64,000 nt of DNA from Sipunculus nudus (GCA_026874595.1 CM049306.1:83166142-83230141); one strand, 5' to 3'; positions 33,465-44,310 are shown, counted from the first letter of the stretch. The notes: generated by a model not told the origin, from the letters alone. Numbers and translations: made by a program.

Positions 33465-35258
33465 CCTGTGTGGCCATTGTTTGTCCAGGAAACCATGCAT
33501 CATGTCGTGATTAGCTTAATCGCCACAATCTAGGAGGTTAGGTTTCCCGCTCAGATTAGAAGCAACACATTAAGTTGCAGGCCTACGTTAATTGTAGGAA
33601 AACAAGGGACCTGTAGGTCATTGTGCTCAGGTGAAGTTGACCTTGAAGGTAAAATTCTAAAATAATATCAAATGGAGATAAAGTGTAAGAGGAAAAGGTA
33701 ATATAGGCCATGGTTTGTTTATAAGATTGGTTTGTATTGATGAGCAAGAAATTGTTGCAAATAATATTTGGTGACCTGACCTTGTGTTTCCTAAAATTGA
33801 AACTGCATGAAGCATTTGAGCAGTTTGTGAACAAATGATCTGAACTATTACCATGATCATTAGTTGGCTTTTGAATTAACTGTTGACATTTCAGTAGTTT
33901 ACACATTCGTTCAATTGAATCATTTTTTTTTAATAATATATATTAATAAATATATGTATTTTTTTTATTTTATGAATTGTATACAATTGAAATATAACTA
34001 ATGTTCCCAGTCTACAGATGAAAGGACTTGTGGGGGGGGGGGGGGGGTTTGAATGGTGGGAGTTACAACATATCTGTATTATTATAGTGTATATACATAG
34101 GATTTTCACTTAATTCAACAATGCTTACAGGATAAAAAGATTCATTCATAATTACTTAATATTTAAAAAAGGACAGACAGACTGGTAGACAAACAAAGCT
34201 GATCATATACGAAGTTTCAATTATTTCTTAATTTATCTACAAATCAATTTTTTAAGTTTAATATCTGCAATAATACACAACTGATATATATTTTTTTTTT
34301 CAAATTTCAGACTTAAATAGCTTAATTCCAAACACATACTTCATATGAAAGTTATTTCAACAGTGCTTATAGGAAAAATTTCATAATTAATATATATTTA
34401 ATGATAACGGAGAGATGATGGACAGAGCTGATCACTTTATGTTCCATTGTCCTAAGGCAAGAATATGTTTCCATGAGATCTTAATTTTTTTCTAATCCTA
34501 TTATTTTTTAAATTAAATACATTGCATCCATTTGTAATAAAAACTAATGTCCCAGTACACAGGAATCAATGGCAGCGGGGGGGGGGGGGGGGGGGGGGGG
34601 TTACATATAGGGCAAACAAAGCCTGATCTCCAATTCTGCTGAGGCAGGAAAATAATGAACAAATGTTTCATTTTTTTATCACATCACTTTTTTTATTATA
34701 AGTTTAAATTTCTATACATTTCTAACATAACACACACACACACGCGCACACACACACACACACACACACATATAAAATATATATATATAAGTTGATACAT
34801 ATTTCTAAATTGCATCATCATAAATCTCAATCTCGTCAGATAACACCACATCATGCATACAAATGTTTATTTATTTTTTATCACAAATAAATTTACAAAA
34901 CAATAAATATCTAAAATAATACTTGATTCATATTTCACAATTTTAAATTGTGCCTTTATTTATACATAATTTGCTTCATATTTTATAAATTATAGCATAC
35001 TGATGGATTTAATTATGCTTGTTAAAATCACTTAAAAGAAAATTGATTTCTTTAAAAATTCAAAGCAAATGACTACAAAAGCTCCTCAAGAAAAAATCAA
35101 TAATTAGCCTAATTTGCAAGCTTTTATTTTCAAATTTCATATTTTAAATACTTATGTTTAAATTCTGTGAAAATTGAATCAAAAGTACAAACAGGAAAAA
35201 AACGTGCCATGGTCAAAGTTAGGCAAAATTTAAGGTACTGTTTTATTTTTATGCTAAT
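33465..35258. repeat. Old dispersed repeats, interrupted copy (RE2 target)
   Basis: Contains two diverged ~550-bp units (each with a CCCAGT(C/A)(T/C)A-CAG phrase then a poly-G run, at about 34,031 and 34,577) and a (CA)n run at 34,731-34,770. The last ~60 bp before RE2 match, in inverse, the repeat at about 58,290-58,345, so this is the target copy of that family. No gene. Confidence 0.6.
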
Positions 35259-35463
35259 ATAGTAGATGTAGGTAGTCTCACCTCGTAGTACGACCTCAAA
35301 CACGCCAACAGGCAGCTCCAATCGGACATGGACTCCTCGATGGCTCTCTACAGCTCGGCCCTTATACACACGACACTCACCGGAGGTCTTCTGGCGTAAA
35401 ACTGGGGGGTCCTATGACGGGTCCCGGATCCTTGGGCAGGTCATTTAATCCGTTCCTACTACA
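35259..35463 (-). repeat. RE2 3' LTR
   Basis: On the minus strand it begins TGTAGTAGGAACGG and ends CTACTAT, so the usual terminal CA is absent. Borders are set by the LTR comparison plus the CTAAT target duplication. Confidence 0.93.
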
Positions 35464-35480
35464 TTCCTCCCCTTTTTGTG
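35464..35480 (-). other. RE2 polypurine tract
   Basis: Minus-strand CACAAAAAGGGGAGGAA touches the 3' LTR. Confidence 0.92.
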
Positions 35481-35918
35481 AGAGGTGAGCCCATCTTCCA
35501 AAAGAATGGACTGAGGCGACTATATCCCGAGACTATGGATATTGAATGTTTGCAGCTAACAACTGGACAAAGTAGTCAAACTGGACAGTACACTGGACAC
35601 TGAACACTAAAATTACCCTGTCGACCTGAGGTCTAAATTACTCTGGCTTGGAACAACACAACATATCTAGTGATGCCCTAAGGGACAATCAGCTGTACAA
35701 AGTCGGAAGGGTCACCGAGGCTTGCCCCGCAGACATTGGCAACGCATCCGTTGTACACTGTACAGCTTCTAAACCTATTTAGTTTAAACTGTCTCAACAA
35801 AACCTTGCCCTACAGGTAATAACAAGTGAACTATGAAAAGAACTATAAACGAAGAGAGCTATTCCCACTGGAGTACAACTTATAAGGGGGACTAGCTGTA
35901 CGAATACTCTCAGAGGAC
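35481..35918 (-). other. RE2 3' non-coding region
   Basis: Between the TatD stop codon and the polypurine tract. It includes two phrases of the form GGGACTAGCTGTAC / GGACAATCAGCTGTAC and the related GCAGACAT(T/C)GGC text also found in the TatD end, suggesting a small internal duplication. No ORF recognised. Confidence 0.5.
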
Positions 35919-36554
35919 TCACCGAGGGGTTGCATCGCAGACATCGGCTGTACCCTCCGGAAAGGCTCCGTACAGCTCCTGTGCATTAGCATTGCAGTGC
36001 ATTGCAAAGGTTTCTACTGGTAACCCTCTCAACTGGGCCAAATACTTAACCAGCTCTCCGAGATGCCATGGGGAAGCAGCGAGGTATGGACTGTCGGACT
36101 CGACTAGGATTCGGTTAAGAGGCACTACTGATACTGCTTCCTCTGTTTCCTGACTTCTACGTACTGTAGATGTGAACCCGAAGTAACAATTCGGAAGACG
36201 ACTAACCCACGTCTCTAACTCGTCTTTATTCCCTGAGAAACAATGACGGTGGATCTTATGTCCTTGCAACCCAGAATCCAACAGCATGGCTAAGGCTTGT
36301 CTAGCCGCCTCCCCCGAGCCGTAATCCCTACAGTGGAGAATGAGGACCTTGGACTGGAAATCCTCCCGGCGCAGAAGACCAAGAACCTCCCTGAAGAACC
36401 CAGTCTGCAAAAGCTGTTCCCTAGTGCTAGTATGAGTGAATTCTAGCCCCACTTCACCCAAAGCTACACAGGAAGGTAAGGCCAAAAGGTGCTCAAGCGA
36501 CAATAACTGCTGTTGGCGAGCTGCCCTGGACTTGATGAGGCGAGGGTGGACACT
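35919..36554 (-). CDS. RE2 TatD-family metal-dependent nuclease, main part
   Basis: This frame (about 211 codons, entered without a stop from 36,554) holds most of a TatD amidohydrolase-fold domain: a VHPRLI strand, VALGEVGLEF with the metal-ligand Glu, VLILHCRDYG with His, HRHCFSGN with His, and RILVESDSPYL with the final Asp, then the usual LG-LA-G(L)P-E C-terminal helices. TatD enzymes are two-metal DNases or phosphodiesterases. The first HxH ligand pair is in the preceding frame, overlapping by 62 nt. The frame change falls at an AAA run (36,554-36,556) just before the VHPR strand. It belongs to RE2 because it lies between pol and the polypurine tract in the same orientation. Confidence 0.85.
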   Translation of the reverse strand, partial: SVHPRLIKSRAARQQQLLSLEHLLALPSCVALGEVGLEFTHTSTREQLLQTGFFREVLGLLRREDFQSKVLILHCRDYGSGEAARQALAMLLDSGLQGHKIHRHCFSGNKDELETWVSRLPNCYFGFTSTVRRSQETEEAVSVVPLNRILVESDSPYLAASPWHLGELVKYLAQLRGLPVETFAMHCNANAQELYGAFPEGTADVCDATPR

Positions 36555-37377
36555 TTATACGTCGGTCCCCAGACAAACTAAGGTGACTATCCCAGTAATG
36601 AGGGAACACAAAGTTCGAAACCATGCCTAAGACCGCTCGCTCTGGCTCACCCACTGAGGCTTCGAACTGTGCTAGAGACCTGGCATCTGCCCTGCTAAGC
36701 ATGACGTCAAGGTGGCAGTGTGAATCTATGATGCCTACTACTGCGGCATGAGTGTTAGAGTCGGGGACGAACCCTGAGATGGCAGACCTAGTATCAACTG
36801 GAAGTGTGGCTAAAAGCCTCATTAGAACGTCCCAGTGAATCACACAGATTTCCGAATTAGGGGGCCTAGCACTAAACACACTGGGTATCTCCCATCCGTA
36901 CTTAGAAGCTACCTTGGCTAAGAGTACCTGCTCTTCCTCGTTAAACCCTGGCGGATGAGGATTAGGGTTATGCAACTGGTGTTGAAGGATATATGCCTTG
37001 AGATCAGAGGGTTCACCCAAGCCTAATTTTTGGGTAATGAACTGGATGAACTGGTATACCCATAATCCCCACAAGTCCTCAAACAGATTACTATCATCGA
37101 ACTTTTTGCATCCAACCCCTGTATGCCTAAGCCTAAGGAAACATTTGGACGACTCCTGGACTCTGCACGTCCAGCATGCTGTGAACGGGTGGTGCCACCA
37201 GGGCAAATGGTCAGTTGCCACATGCCAGCCAAGGGAACTGCTATCTTCCCCACATATACGACAAGTGTGTTGGCGCCTGGACTTCCTGATGCTGCCAGTA
37301 GCACCGGATTTAGCCCCAGGAACGGGCTCATAATTGGGAACAAATCTGTCCTCCCCAAGACTCTCTGGGTCTTCCAT
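36493..37377 (-). CDS. RE2 zinc-finger-like segment plus start of TatD nuclease
   Basis: Start chosen at the ATG with strong context (GCAATGG) 71 bp after the pol stop. Around residues 39-57 there is C-X2-C-X9-H-X4-H (CRICGEDSSSLGWHVATDH), a C2H2-like finger, followed by another Cys pair (CWTC). A helical, Trp-rich middle follows. Around residue 215 comes VGIIDSHCHLDVML, the HxH metal-binding start of TatD enzymes, and VSNFVFPHYW. The frame ends soon after, while the domain continues in the +1 frame. Without the frame change the protein would be a finger-TatD fusion of about 500 residues. I know no standard gypsy element with such a gene. Confidence 0.82.
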   Translation of the reverse strand: MEDPESLGEDRFVPNYEPVPGAKSGATGSIRKSRRQHTCRICGEDSSSLGWHVATDHLPWWHHPFTACWTCRVQESSKCFLRLRHTGVGCKKFDDSNLFEDLWGLWVYQFIQFITQKLGLGEPSDLKAYILQHQLHNPNPHPPGFNEEEQVLLAKVASKYGWEIPSVFSARPPNSEICVIHWDVLMRLLATLPVDTRSAISGFVPDSNTHAAVVGIIDSHCHLDVMLSRADARSLAQFEASVGEPERAVLGMVSNFVFPHYWDSHLSLSGDRRIKCPPSPHQVQGSSPTAVIVA

Positions 37378-37447
37378 TGCTCTACAAAATGTAACTCTAA
37401 ATAACAATAAGTGGCAACGCCTTATCTATAACTCCATGCACCTTACG

Positions 37448-40400
37448 CTATGGCATAAGATAATCCTTAAGATAAGCCGGCTTCCGGCACTTATGCCTCG
37501 ACTCCCTGTTGCTATGGGCTGGTGAGTCTAGTGGCGAGATCCCCGAATCCTGGCACTCAGAAAGAGGCTCTGGACTTCCCTTTGGAATATCTTCAGTTAT
37601 ACTGCTACTAGGATCCGAAACGGCGGGATCACTACCAAGGGCGCCCTCTGAGGCTGCAACAGCTACTGCAGGTTCCCCTGACGAGGTCGGTGCTGACCCT
37701 CCTTCTGCCGGATCTTGACCACCATCAGAGGATTCTGGAATGGATTCAGACTGATCTAGTAAGGTGGCTGTTTCCCGATGGAATAACTGAGCGCGAGTTC
37801 TTCGTAGCCAATGGGGAAGAAAGCCGTCTGCACAACGCTTCAGGTTGTTGTGGTGATGGTAGGACTCTTTTTTCTTTGTCCTGACCAAATACAATGGAGG
37901 CTGTGCCTTAACCACTAGATAAGGCCCTTTCCAGATGGGTTGAAGCTTCGGGCTTTGCCCCTTCTTTGTTGACCTGTCACGGAGGTAAACCACATCACCC
38001 ATCCCAAAACGATCCTCTCTTACGAGAATGTCGTACAGTTGTTTTTGATGCTCGAGGTTACCTTTCAACTTCTCCCTCACACGATGGTGAATGGCCTCCA
38101 TACGCTTCGTGAGGTTATGGACCCAGCTCTCAGGAGTATGGCTTTGCTCATCTGTGTTCATACCAAGTATCAGATCGGTGGGTTGGTAAACCTCGCGTCC
38201 CAGCATAATTTGATTTGCAGAGAAACCTGTCATTCGGTTGACCATCGAGTGCAGAGCCATAACAACGAGTGGTAGATCTTCGTCCCACTCCCGAGTCCGG
38301 CCTTGGATCATACACCGCACCATCTGCAACACATTCCTGTTTTGCCGTTCAACCTGGCCATTCGAAGAGGGGTGGTAGGGCGTAGTCCTAGTCTTGGCTA
38401 TACCCATCCTCTCACAGAACGCTTTGAACAGGTTCGACTCAAAATTGCGGCCTTGATCGGTGTGAATAATAAGCGGACAACCGAAGGTGGTGACGAAATG
38501 CATGATGAATTGCTTGGCCACAGTCTCCGCTGTCTGGTCAGGAATAGCCGCACACTCAAGCCATTTGGAGAATTGGTCACACATCATTAAGATGTAAGAG
38601 TTCCCCTGTGTGCTTGTTGTAAATGGCCCAAGGACGTCCAGATGCACACGTTCCATTGGATATCCAGAATGATAGTTGACTAATCCTGCTTTTGCAGTTC
38701 TAACAGGCCGTTTGTGTTGGTTGCAGACTTGACACTGTGCCACATACAGTGCACAGTCTCTGACCATATTGTGCCAGAAAAAGGACCTACGGAGGCGTGC
38801 CAAGGTCTTATCTCTTCCTAGGTGCCCAGCCGTGGGGCAGCCATGGCAAAGTTTAAGGATTTCCTGTTTTAAACCCTCAGGGACCACCAATAAGGGGTGC
38901 GCCCCATCATCGCCTTCCCACATATAATGGAGTACACCGCCCCTCAACTGCAATTGGGACCTACACGCCCACAAAGATTTAACTGCAGGACTAGTAAGGA
39001 GCAGTTCTGCCGGCTTCGGCTCTCCATTGTCCAACCACAATACCAAGGGCTTTAGGTCCGGGTCAGCATCCTGCATCTCTATCAGCTGATTAGAAGAGTA
39101 AGCTTCCAGCCAATTAGGCGTCTGGTCCGGGATGGATTCTGTGTCGGACACTTCACTGCCTGAATCCGTGGCTGTATGGCATCCAGATGCATCTGAGGAA
39201 CCGTCAATTTCTCTCGCATCTCCAGGTTCCTCTTCACCAGCTGTATCTTCGGCCGTAACCCCAAGTTCACATGTCCTGACTGCCAAAGGAACCACATCAT
39301 CTACATCTTCTGTGAATCGGATCCACTTTTCACTTGCTCTCTGGCAGTTCTGACACTCCTTACAAGGGAGGTCTTGGGTACGAGCTCCCGCACTGTAGCA
39401 TTCACATGGCGGTGCTGGAATTCTGGAAAGGCCGTCCGCGTTGCAATGCTTATTGCCGGCCCGGTGCACGATCTTAAAATCATAGTTAGCAAGTTCCTCC
39501 AGCCAACGGGCTAGCTGACCCTCTACATGCCGAAAACGCATAAGCCAGGCCAGACAATTGTGGTCAGACCTTACCACAAATGGTCTCCCCAAGAGATAGT
39601 GTCTGTAATGTCGACAAAACCGTATTACCGCCAGCAGTTCCTTGCGGGTGGTACAGTAGCGTCTCTGCTCCTTGGTCAGAGTAAAGCTCGCATATGAGAT
39701 GGTACGCTCCTGGCCGTTCTGCAACTGCGAGAGTTCAGCCCCTATTGCGTAGTCGGAGGCGTCGCAATCTAAAATGAACGTTCCTTCCTTTGAAGGCAGC
39801 GCTAGGCACGGGGCTGAAGTCAGCCGCTCCTTGAGTGCTTTGAATGCATCATGGTGCTGTTCAGACCATACGAAAATGGATTTGGGTTTCACCAGCTCAT
39901 ACAAACATGCAGTAATTCCCGCATAGCCTTGGATGTGTGCGCGATGATAGTTGCAGAATCCCAGGAAGGATTCGAGTTCTTTCCTTGTGACAGGGACTGG
40001 CCAACTTCTGATTATGTCCGTTTTCCTGTCTGTGATCTTGACACCTTCGTAGCTAACGGTCCGTCCTAAGAATTCTACTTCAGATCTCAGGAACTCACAC
40101 TTTCTTGGCTTGAGTTTCAGGTTGTGTGTCCGCAGACGTCCGAATACTTTCTCCAAACTGGCCAAGTGTTGGTCAAATGAAGTACCGAGGACGATTATGT
40201 CATCGATGTACACGATGACTTCGGACCACGTGAGCCCCCTCAGCACGTGATTCATGGCACGCTGAAAGGTCGCTGGCGCATTACAAAGGCCGAAAGCGAG
40301 ACGGTTGTGTTCAAACAACCCGTACTTTGTTATGAATGCTGTTTTCCTTTTTGCCTCTTCTTCCAACTCTATCTGGTAGTAGCCGGAGGCTAAGTCAAGA

Positions 40401-41844
40401 GTGGAGAAATAGACAGTGCCAGCCAGGGTATCCAAGCAATCATCGATTAGGGGGAGAGGGTAGGTGTCCTTGACTGTCCTTTCGTTCAGGGCTCTAAAAT
40501 CTATGCACCATCTCACCCCTCCGTCCTTCTTCCTTACCAACACTGGTGCTGAGGCCCACTCCGAACTAGAATGGCGAATAACCCCTGCTGCTAGGAGTTT
40601 CTCTAGGTGGCTCCTCTCTTCCTGTTCGAAACTGATTGGAACTCTCCTCATGCGTTGGTGGACTGGCGCGTGGCCTTTTGTATCCAGGTTGTGGCGAACC
40701 TCAGACAAGCAACCTAGATCCAGGTCGTGCTTAGCAAAGACGTCATGGTACGTTAGCAAGAGCTTCTCTAATTGTGTGGCCTGATCCTTTGATGCTGTCT
40801 CCCTGACCTGACTGACAATTTCTTTCAGATGGTCTGGTACCACTCTGCCCTCTGTATTCTCCTTTAACTGGTCCCCTGCAATTCCAGACACGCGTCTGAC
40901 AGTGGGCACTGGCATTGGTGGAACCGGCACAGCGCCCCCTGTTGGAGCACTGTTATAGTACGCAGACTCGATACTTAGGGATGTAAGGATCCCTTCTACT
41001 CCTGTCGCCACGCCCACAGGTTGATTTGGGCGAAGCGTGATACACCTGTTGGAACTATTGCAAACTTCTATGCGCCCACTACTCCTAGTGAGCATCTTGG
41101 GGGACCATAGTTCCGCCTGGCTAAACTTGGGTTCAACTAAGTAGTCGCAATTCTCAACTCTGCAACTAAGGACTCTTATAGGGATGGTGCTCACCGCATT
41201 GGGTTGCAGCACCCTCCGCGCTGCAGCGACTACTGAACATCCACAGATATCGTCATCCGGACTTGTCCGGATTGAAGCCTGTACTACCTCTCCCGGTAAG
41301 CTTACGGTTTTGTTTTCTAAATTAACCGTGCACTTTTGTGCCAGTAGAAAGTCTAGACCAAGAAGCACTGAATCTGATATCTTGGCTATGTACACTGGCC
41401 AATGGTACGCTTTCTTTCCGAACTGGATAGTTGTGTCAGGGGCGCGCTCTGCTGTAAGCGCCGAATCATCCCCGCCAATCCCTTTCAGGGTGGCTGTGCC
41501 TGTGCATACAGGCTTCTCGGGTAGACTATCATAAAAGCTGAGGCTGATCACAGTGATTTGAGACGCACTGTCGATCACAGCCTGGGTGTCAACCCCGTTT
41601 ATCTTAACTGGGGCTACTAGCGTTAGTCCTTGAGTTTGGCACACTTTAACTTCTGCCTCACAGAAACGTTCCTGAGTACCTGAACTGACAGAGGAGTCCT
41701 CCCGCTGAAGGGGAGACTGACCTTGCTCCGCCCCACCTAGCTGGGTCGATGAGTGCTGACGATTGGCCTCGTCAGCCTCTGTTTCTTGTAAATGGCCTTC
41801 TGATAACTGGGTTGCGTCTAGGCCGTTTAACGCAACCCTTGGCC
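37448..41844 (-). CDS. pol: RE2 Pol polyprotein: protease, RT, RNase H, integrase
   Basis: Open in the -1 frame relative to gag from the slippery site to the stop, about 1,465 codons; residue numbers here count from a GTG codon at 41,644. Protease: AVIDSASQITVIS (residues ~22-34), with Asp-Ser-Ala in place of D-(T/S)-G, and VLLGLDFLL. RT: WCIDFRALNERT, FSTLDLASGYYQ and VIVYIDDIIVL (catalytic Asp pair ~481-482). RNase H: LDCDASDYAIGA, TTRKELLAV, RSDHNCLAWL and HCNADGLSR. Integrase: HGCPTAGHLG..CQVCNQHK zinc module, HLDVLGPF, HTDQGRNFE and GQVERQNRN as DDE core, then a WKGPYLV barrel. No interruption seen. Expressed as Gag-Pol by frameshifting. Confidence 0.96.
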
Positions 41845-41851
41845 TTTTAAA
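41809..41851 (-). promoter_or_regulatory. RE2 gag-pol -1 ribosomal frameshift signal
   Basis: Slippery heptamer T TTA AAA (minus 41,851-41,845) is in gag register. After a 6-nt spacer a perfect 9-bp hairpin follows: GGGTTGCGT (41,838-41,830) pairs with ACGCAACCC (41,817-41,809). The gag TAA stop lies in the 12-nt loop. AGGCC overlapping the spacer can also pair with GGCCT in the loop, allowing a pseudoknot-like alternative. A -1 slip enters exactly the open pol frame. Confidence 0.9.
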
Positions 41852-43755
41852 CCCTGTCCTGGTTCCTTATAGGCAGGATTGCCCTCACTATTTGGACACT
41901 GTTTCTGAAAGTGTCCCCGCTGATTGCATTTGTAGCAGACGCTATTAGCAGGCTTTAGCTGGGGCCTACTTGGGCTTACGGATCTGGGCCTGGACACCAT
42001 TAAGGCTTTCTTGATCAACCCTTCCAGACTGTCAATGCGTTTGTTCATTTGCGCCCAAGCCTTGTCTCTGGTTTCGGGTTGTGTGCCATTCCGCGGGTTG
42101 ACCCTTTCAGATATTGTCGACTGGGCCTGCTTTGTGTCAACTTGACCTTCCATATCTGACATTGCACTCTCGGCGAACGTTACCGTTTTACGGGCTATGT
42201 GTGTCTTTCCATAAATGGCTCGGTGGTTGTTGATGGCATCCTTCACGTATTGAAGAGCTTTGTGGAGGTATTTTGGGTTCCTTCCCATGGCACTAACTGC
42301 TGCTTTCTTGTTGCCGCATCCCCTCAGGAAGTATTCAATGGCAAGCTGTTGAATTGTATCTTCTGTGGCGCCCGGGAAACCGTTTATAACCTGGACGTGA
42401 ACCCTTTCGCTAAACTCCTCCAGGGTCTCCTGGTCCTCCTGTCTTGCAAACTGAAGCTCCCTTCGCACAGTGATAGGTGCATCTCTCATGCCGAAACGTT
42501 GCTCTAACTTCTTAGTTAAGCGTTTGTAGTCACCTTCCAATTCAAGCTCTCTGACATAATCAAGGGCCCTCCCACCAAGGGAGTCGACAAGTTTTTCTGC
42601 TTTCTTGTGTCTAGACCATCCTCGCCTGTCTGCCAACCTCTGGAACTGGAAGAAGAAACCACTCCAATTCCTATCACCTGTGAAGGTGCCTAACTTCATG
42701 ATGTCTGGGCTCCTTCTTCTCCTTCTGGTGCCATGGCGGTGAGGTGAACAAGAGCAGTCTGAATCTTCGGAGTAAGAACTGGCTCGGTTATCCCTTCTCA
42801 TATGCCTCGAACCATCACTAGAGCTGATGGACCTAACCCGACGCCGGTGATGCTTCTTACGGGACCATGTGCCGCCACGTTCTTCGGAGGTTGAGTCGCT
42901 TGACTCAGAGGAACTGGACCTATGCCGGCGACGCCGTGCGTGTCTGTCTACACTCTTCTTAGGCCTTGAAGACCGTTTCTTGTTGCTAACTCGGCTGGAT
43001 CTAGTGAGCTGAGCCCAGAGGACGCCCTGGTCGTACGCCTCCCGCTGTGTGTGATTATAGGGACCCACATTACCTGAGGCCGGTTGAGTACCCGGGCGTG
43101 AATTCACTGGTAAGGGGGCAGAAGTTCGACGCACGCTTAAAGCAGGACCTGTAGCTGGGTCAAAACCCTCATTTGTTCCCTGATGGTATACTTCCCCCCT
43201 AATATCGCCCTGGGTGGACCGAGGACCTGAATTCCCAATCATCGTTAATATGTCAAGGTTACTTATACCTTGCTGGGAATATCCAGCCGTTGACGCTGGA
43301 CTACTGCCTTCATTACTGGGGGCTCCAGCATGACGACCGAGTTCAGGCTGGGTTTGGTCTACACTGGGACCATTTCGCATTCCCACACCTCTAGACTGGG
43401 GTAAACAGTCACCTCTTACACTCCCCTCCCTCAACATATTTGGAGGCGGGACATATACAGCTTCGGTAGGAAGTGCATGAAGGATTCGATCTATGGAGGA
43501 ATCGTTTGGGCCGGGATTCGGGGGCCCACCCGTCTTACCCGAAAGACGAATCTTGCCTTCCCGGGAAAGACGCTCCCAAAAGGTTAACGCTAGACCAGTA
43601 GCATGAGCCAAATCAGGTAGGCCAAAATCAGGGGTTGACTCACGCAACCGAACAATGTGGAGGATAGTGGCTGGGGACAGCATATCCGTTAAATAGGTGA
43701 CCAATTGGGACACCGAAGCAGAACTTACATCAATAGAATTTTGAAATTGGGCCAT
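41827..43755 (-). CDS. gag: RE2 Gag polyprotein with SR-rich segment and CCHC knuckle
   Basis: About 642 residues from the ATG at 43,755, preferred because of its strong context (ATCATGG); the frame stays open 42 codons further upstream. Residues ~1-65 form a compact helical module (SVSQLVTYLTDML, HIVRLRES, LALTFWERLS). A Gly/Pro/Ser-rich linker leads to a ~90-residue Arg/Ser-rich stretch (RRRRHRSSSSESSDS). A retroviral-type capsid follows (KLGTFTGDRNWSGFFFQFQ, GDYKRLTKKLEQRF, AIEYFLRGC). Near the C-terminus is CYKCNQRGHFQKQC, a CCHC zinc knuckle. Gag assembles particles and binds the RNA. Intact. Confidence 0.94.
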   Translation of the reverse strand: MAQFQNSIDVSSASVSQLVTYLTDMLSPATILHIVRLRESTPDFGLPDLAHATGLALTFWERLSREGKIRLSGKTGGPPNPGPNDSSIDRILHALPTEAVYVPPPNMLREGSVRGDCLPQSRGVGMRNGPSVDQTQPELGRHAGAPSNEGSSPASTAGYSQQGISNLDILTMIGNSGPRSTQGDIRGEVYHQGTNEGFDPATGPALSVRRTSAPLPVNSRPGTQPASGNVGPYNHTQREAYDQGVLWAQLTRSSRVSNKKRSSRPKKSVDRHARRRRHRSSSSESSDSTSEERGGTWSRKKHHRRRVRSISSSDGSRHMRRDNRASSYSEDSDCSCSPHRHGTRRRRRSPDIMKLGTFTGDRNWSGFFFQFQRLADRRGWSRHKKAEKLVDSLGGRALDYVRELELEGDYKRLTKKLEQRFGMRDAPITVRRELQFARQEDQETLEEFSERVHVQVINGFPGATEDTIQQLAIEYFLRGCGNKKAAVSAMGRNPKYLHKALQYVKDAINNHRAIYGKTHIARKTVTFAESAMSDMEGQVDTKQAQSTISERVNPRNGTQPETRDKAWAQMNKRIDSLEGLIKKALMVSRPRSVSPSRPQLKPANSVCYKCNQRGHFQKQCPNSEGNPAYKEPGQGLKGQGLR

Positions 43756-44310
43756 GATGCCAGTTGTAACAAGGGACAGGGAAGGTTGCCTGTGTGACAG
43801 GGAGCCCAATGCACGCAAGGAATATTCAATGATTAGCAAAACAAACAACGCAAGCTGATTAGGGATGCGCAAATTTAGCAAAAAGCAATGCCAGGCTCAT
43901 AACCAACAACAAAGGTAATAGGGGCTCAACAACATGAACAAGCAAGTAAGCCAGCAAAGTGCATGCACAGGGTCCAGATCTATACAGTTTAAAGAGGAAT
44001 ATGACAAATAATGCAAAAAGTATCGGGACCTACTACACTAAAAGTACCTGTCCAGGCTATAATAGACTATAAAAGAACTTGGTGGAAGCACAATACAACA
44101 ACAGCAATATGGGGTTACCTCATGCTTCCTGCTTACCCACCCATTACTACTGATGGCTTAAAAAAAATTTTGTCAGCAAACAACCTTGACATTACCTGCA
44201 CATTAAAAATACAAGATTGGGCCTCAGTACAGGCAGACTGTGAACTACAAAAGGGGCTAATACTACAGTGATAGCATACAAGTATAAACTCGTACAAACT
44301 CCGAACCTAA
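43756..44310 (-). other. RE2 leader, gag-proximal part
   Basis: Non-coding leader between the foldback insertion and gag. The upstream extension of the gag frame (to 43,881) is hydrophobic but is probably not translated. The last nine bases, CGAACCTAA, are the insertion's target duplication. Confidence 0.6.

Noticed and set aside
36998-37404. Plus-strand ORFs of 93-111 codons opposite the TatD gene
   Set aside because: Antisense shadows of the zinc-finger/TatD frame.
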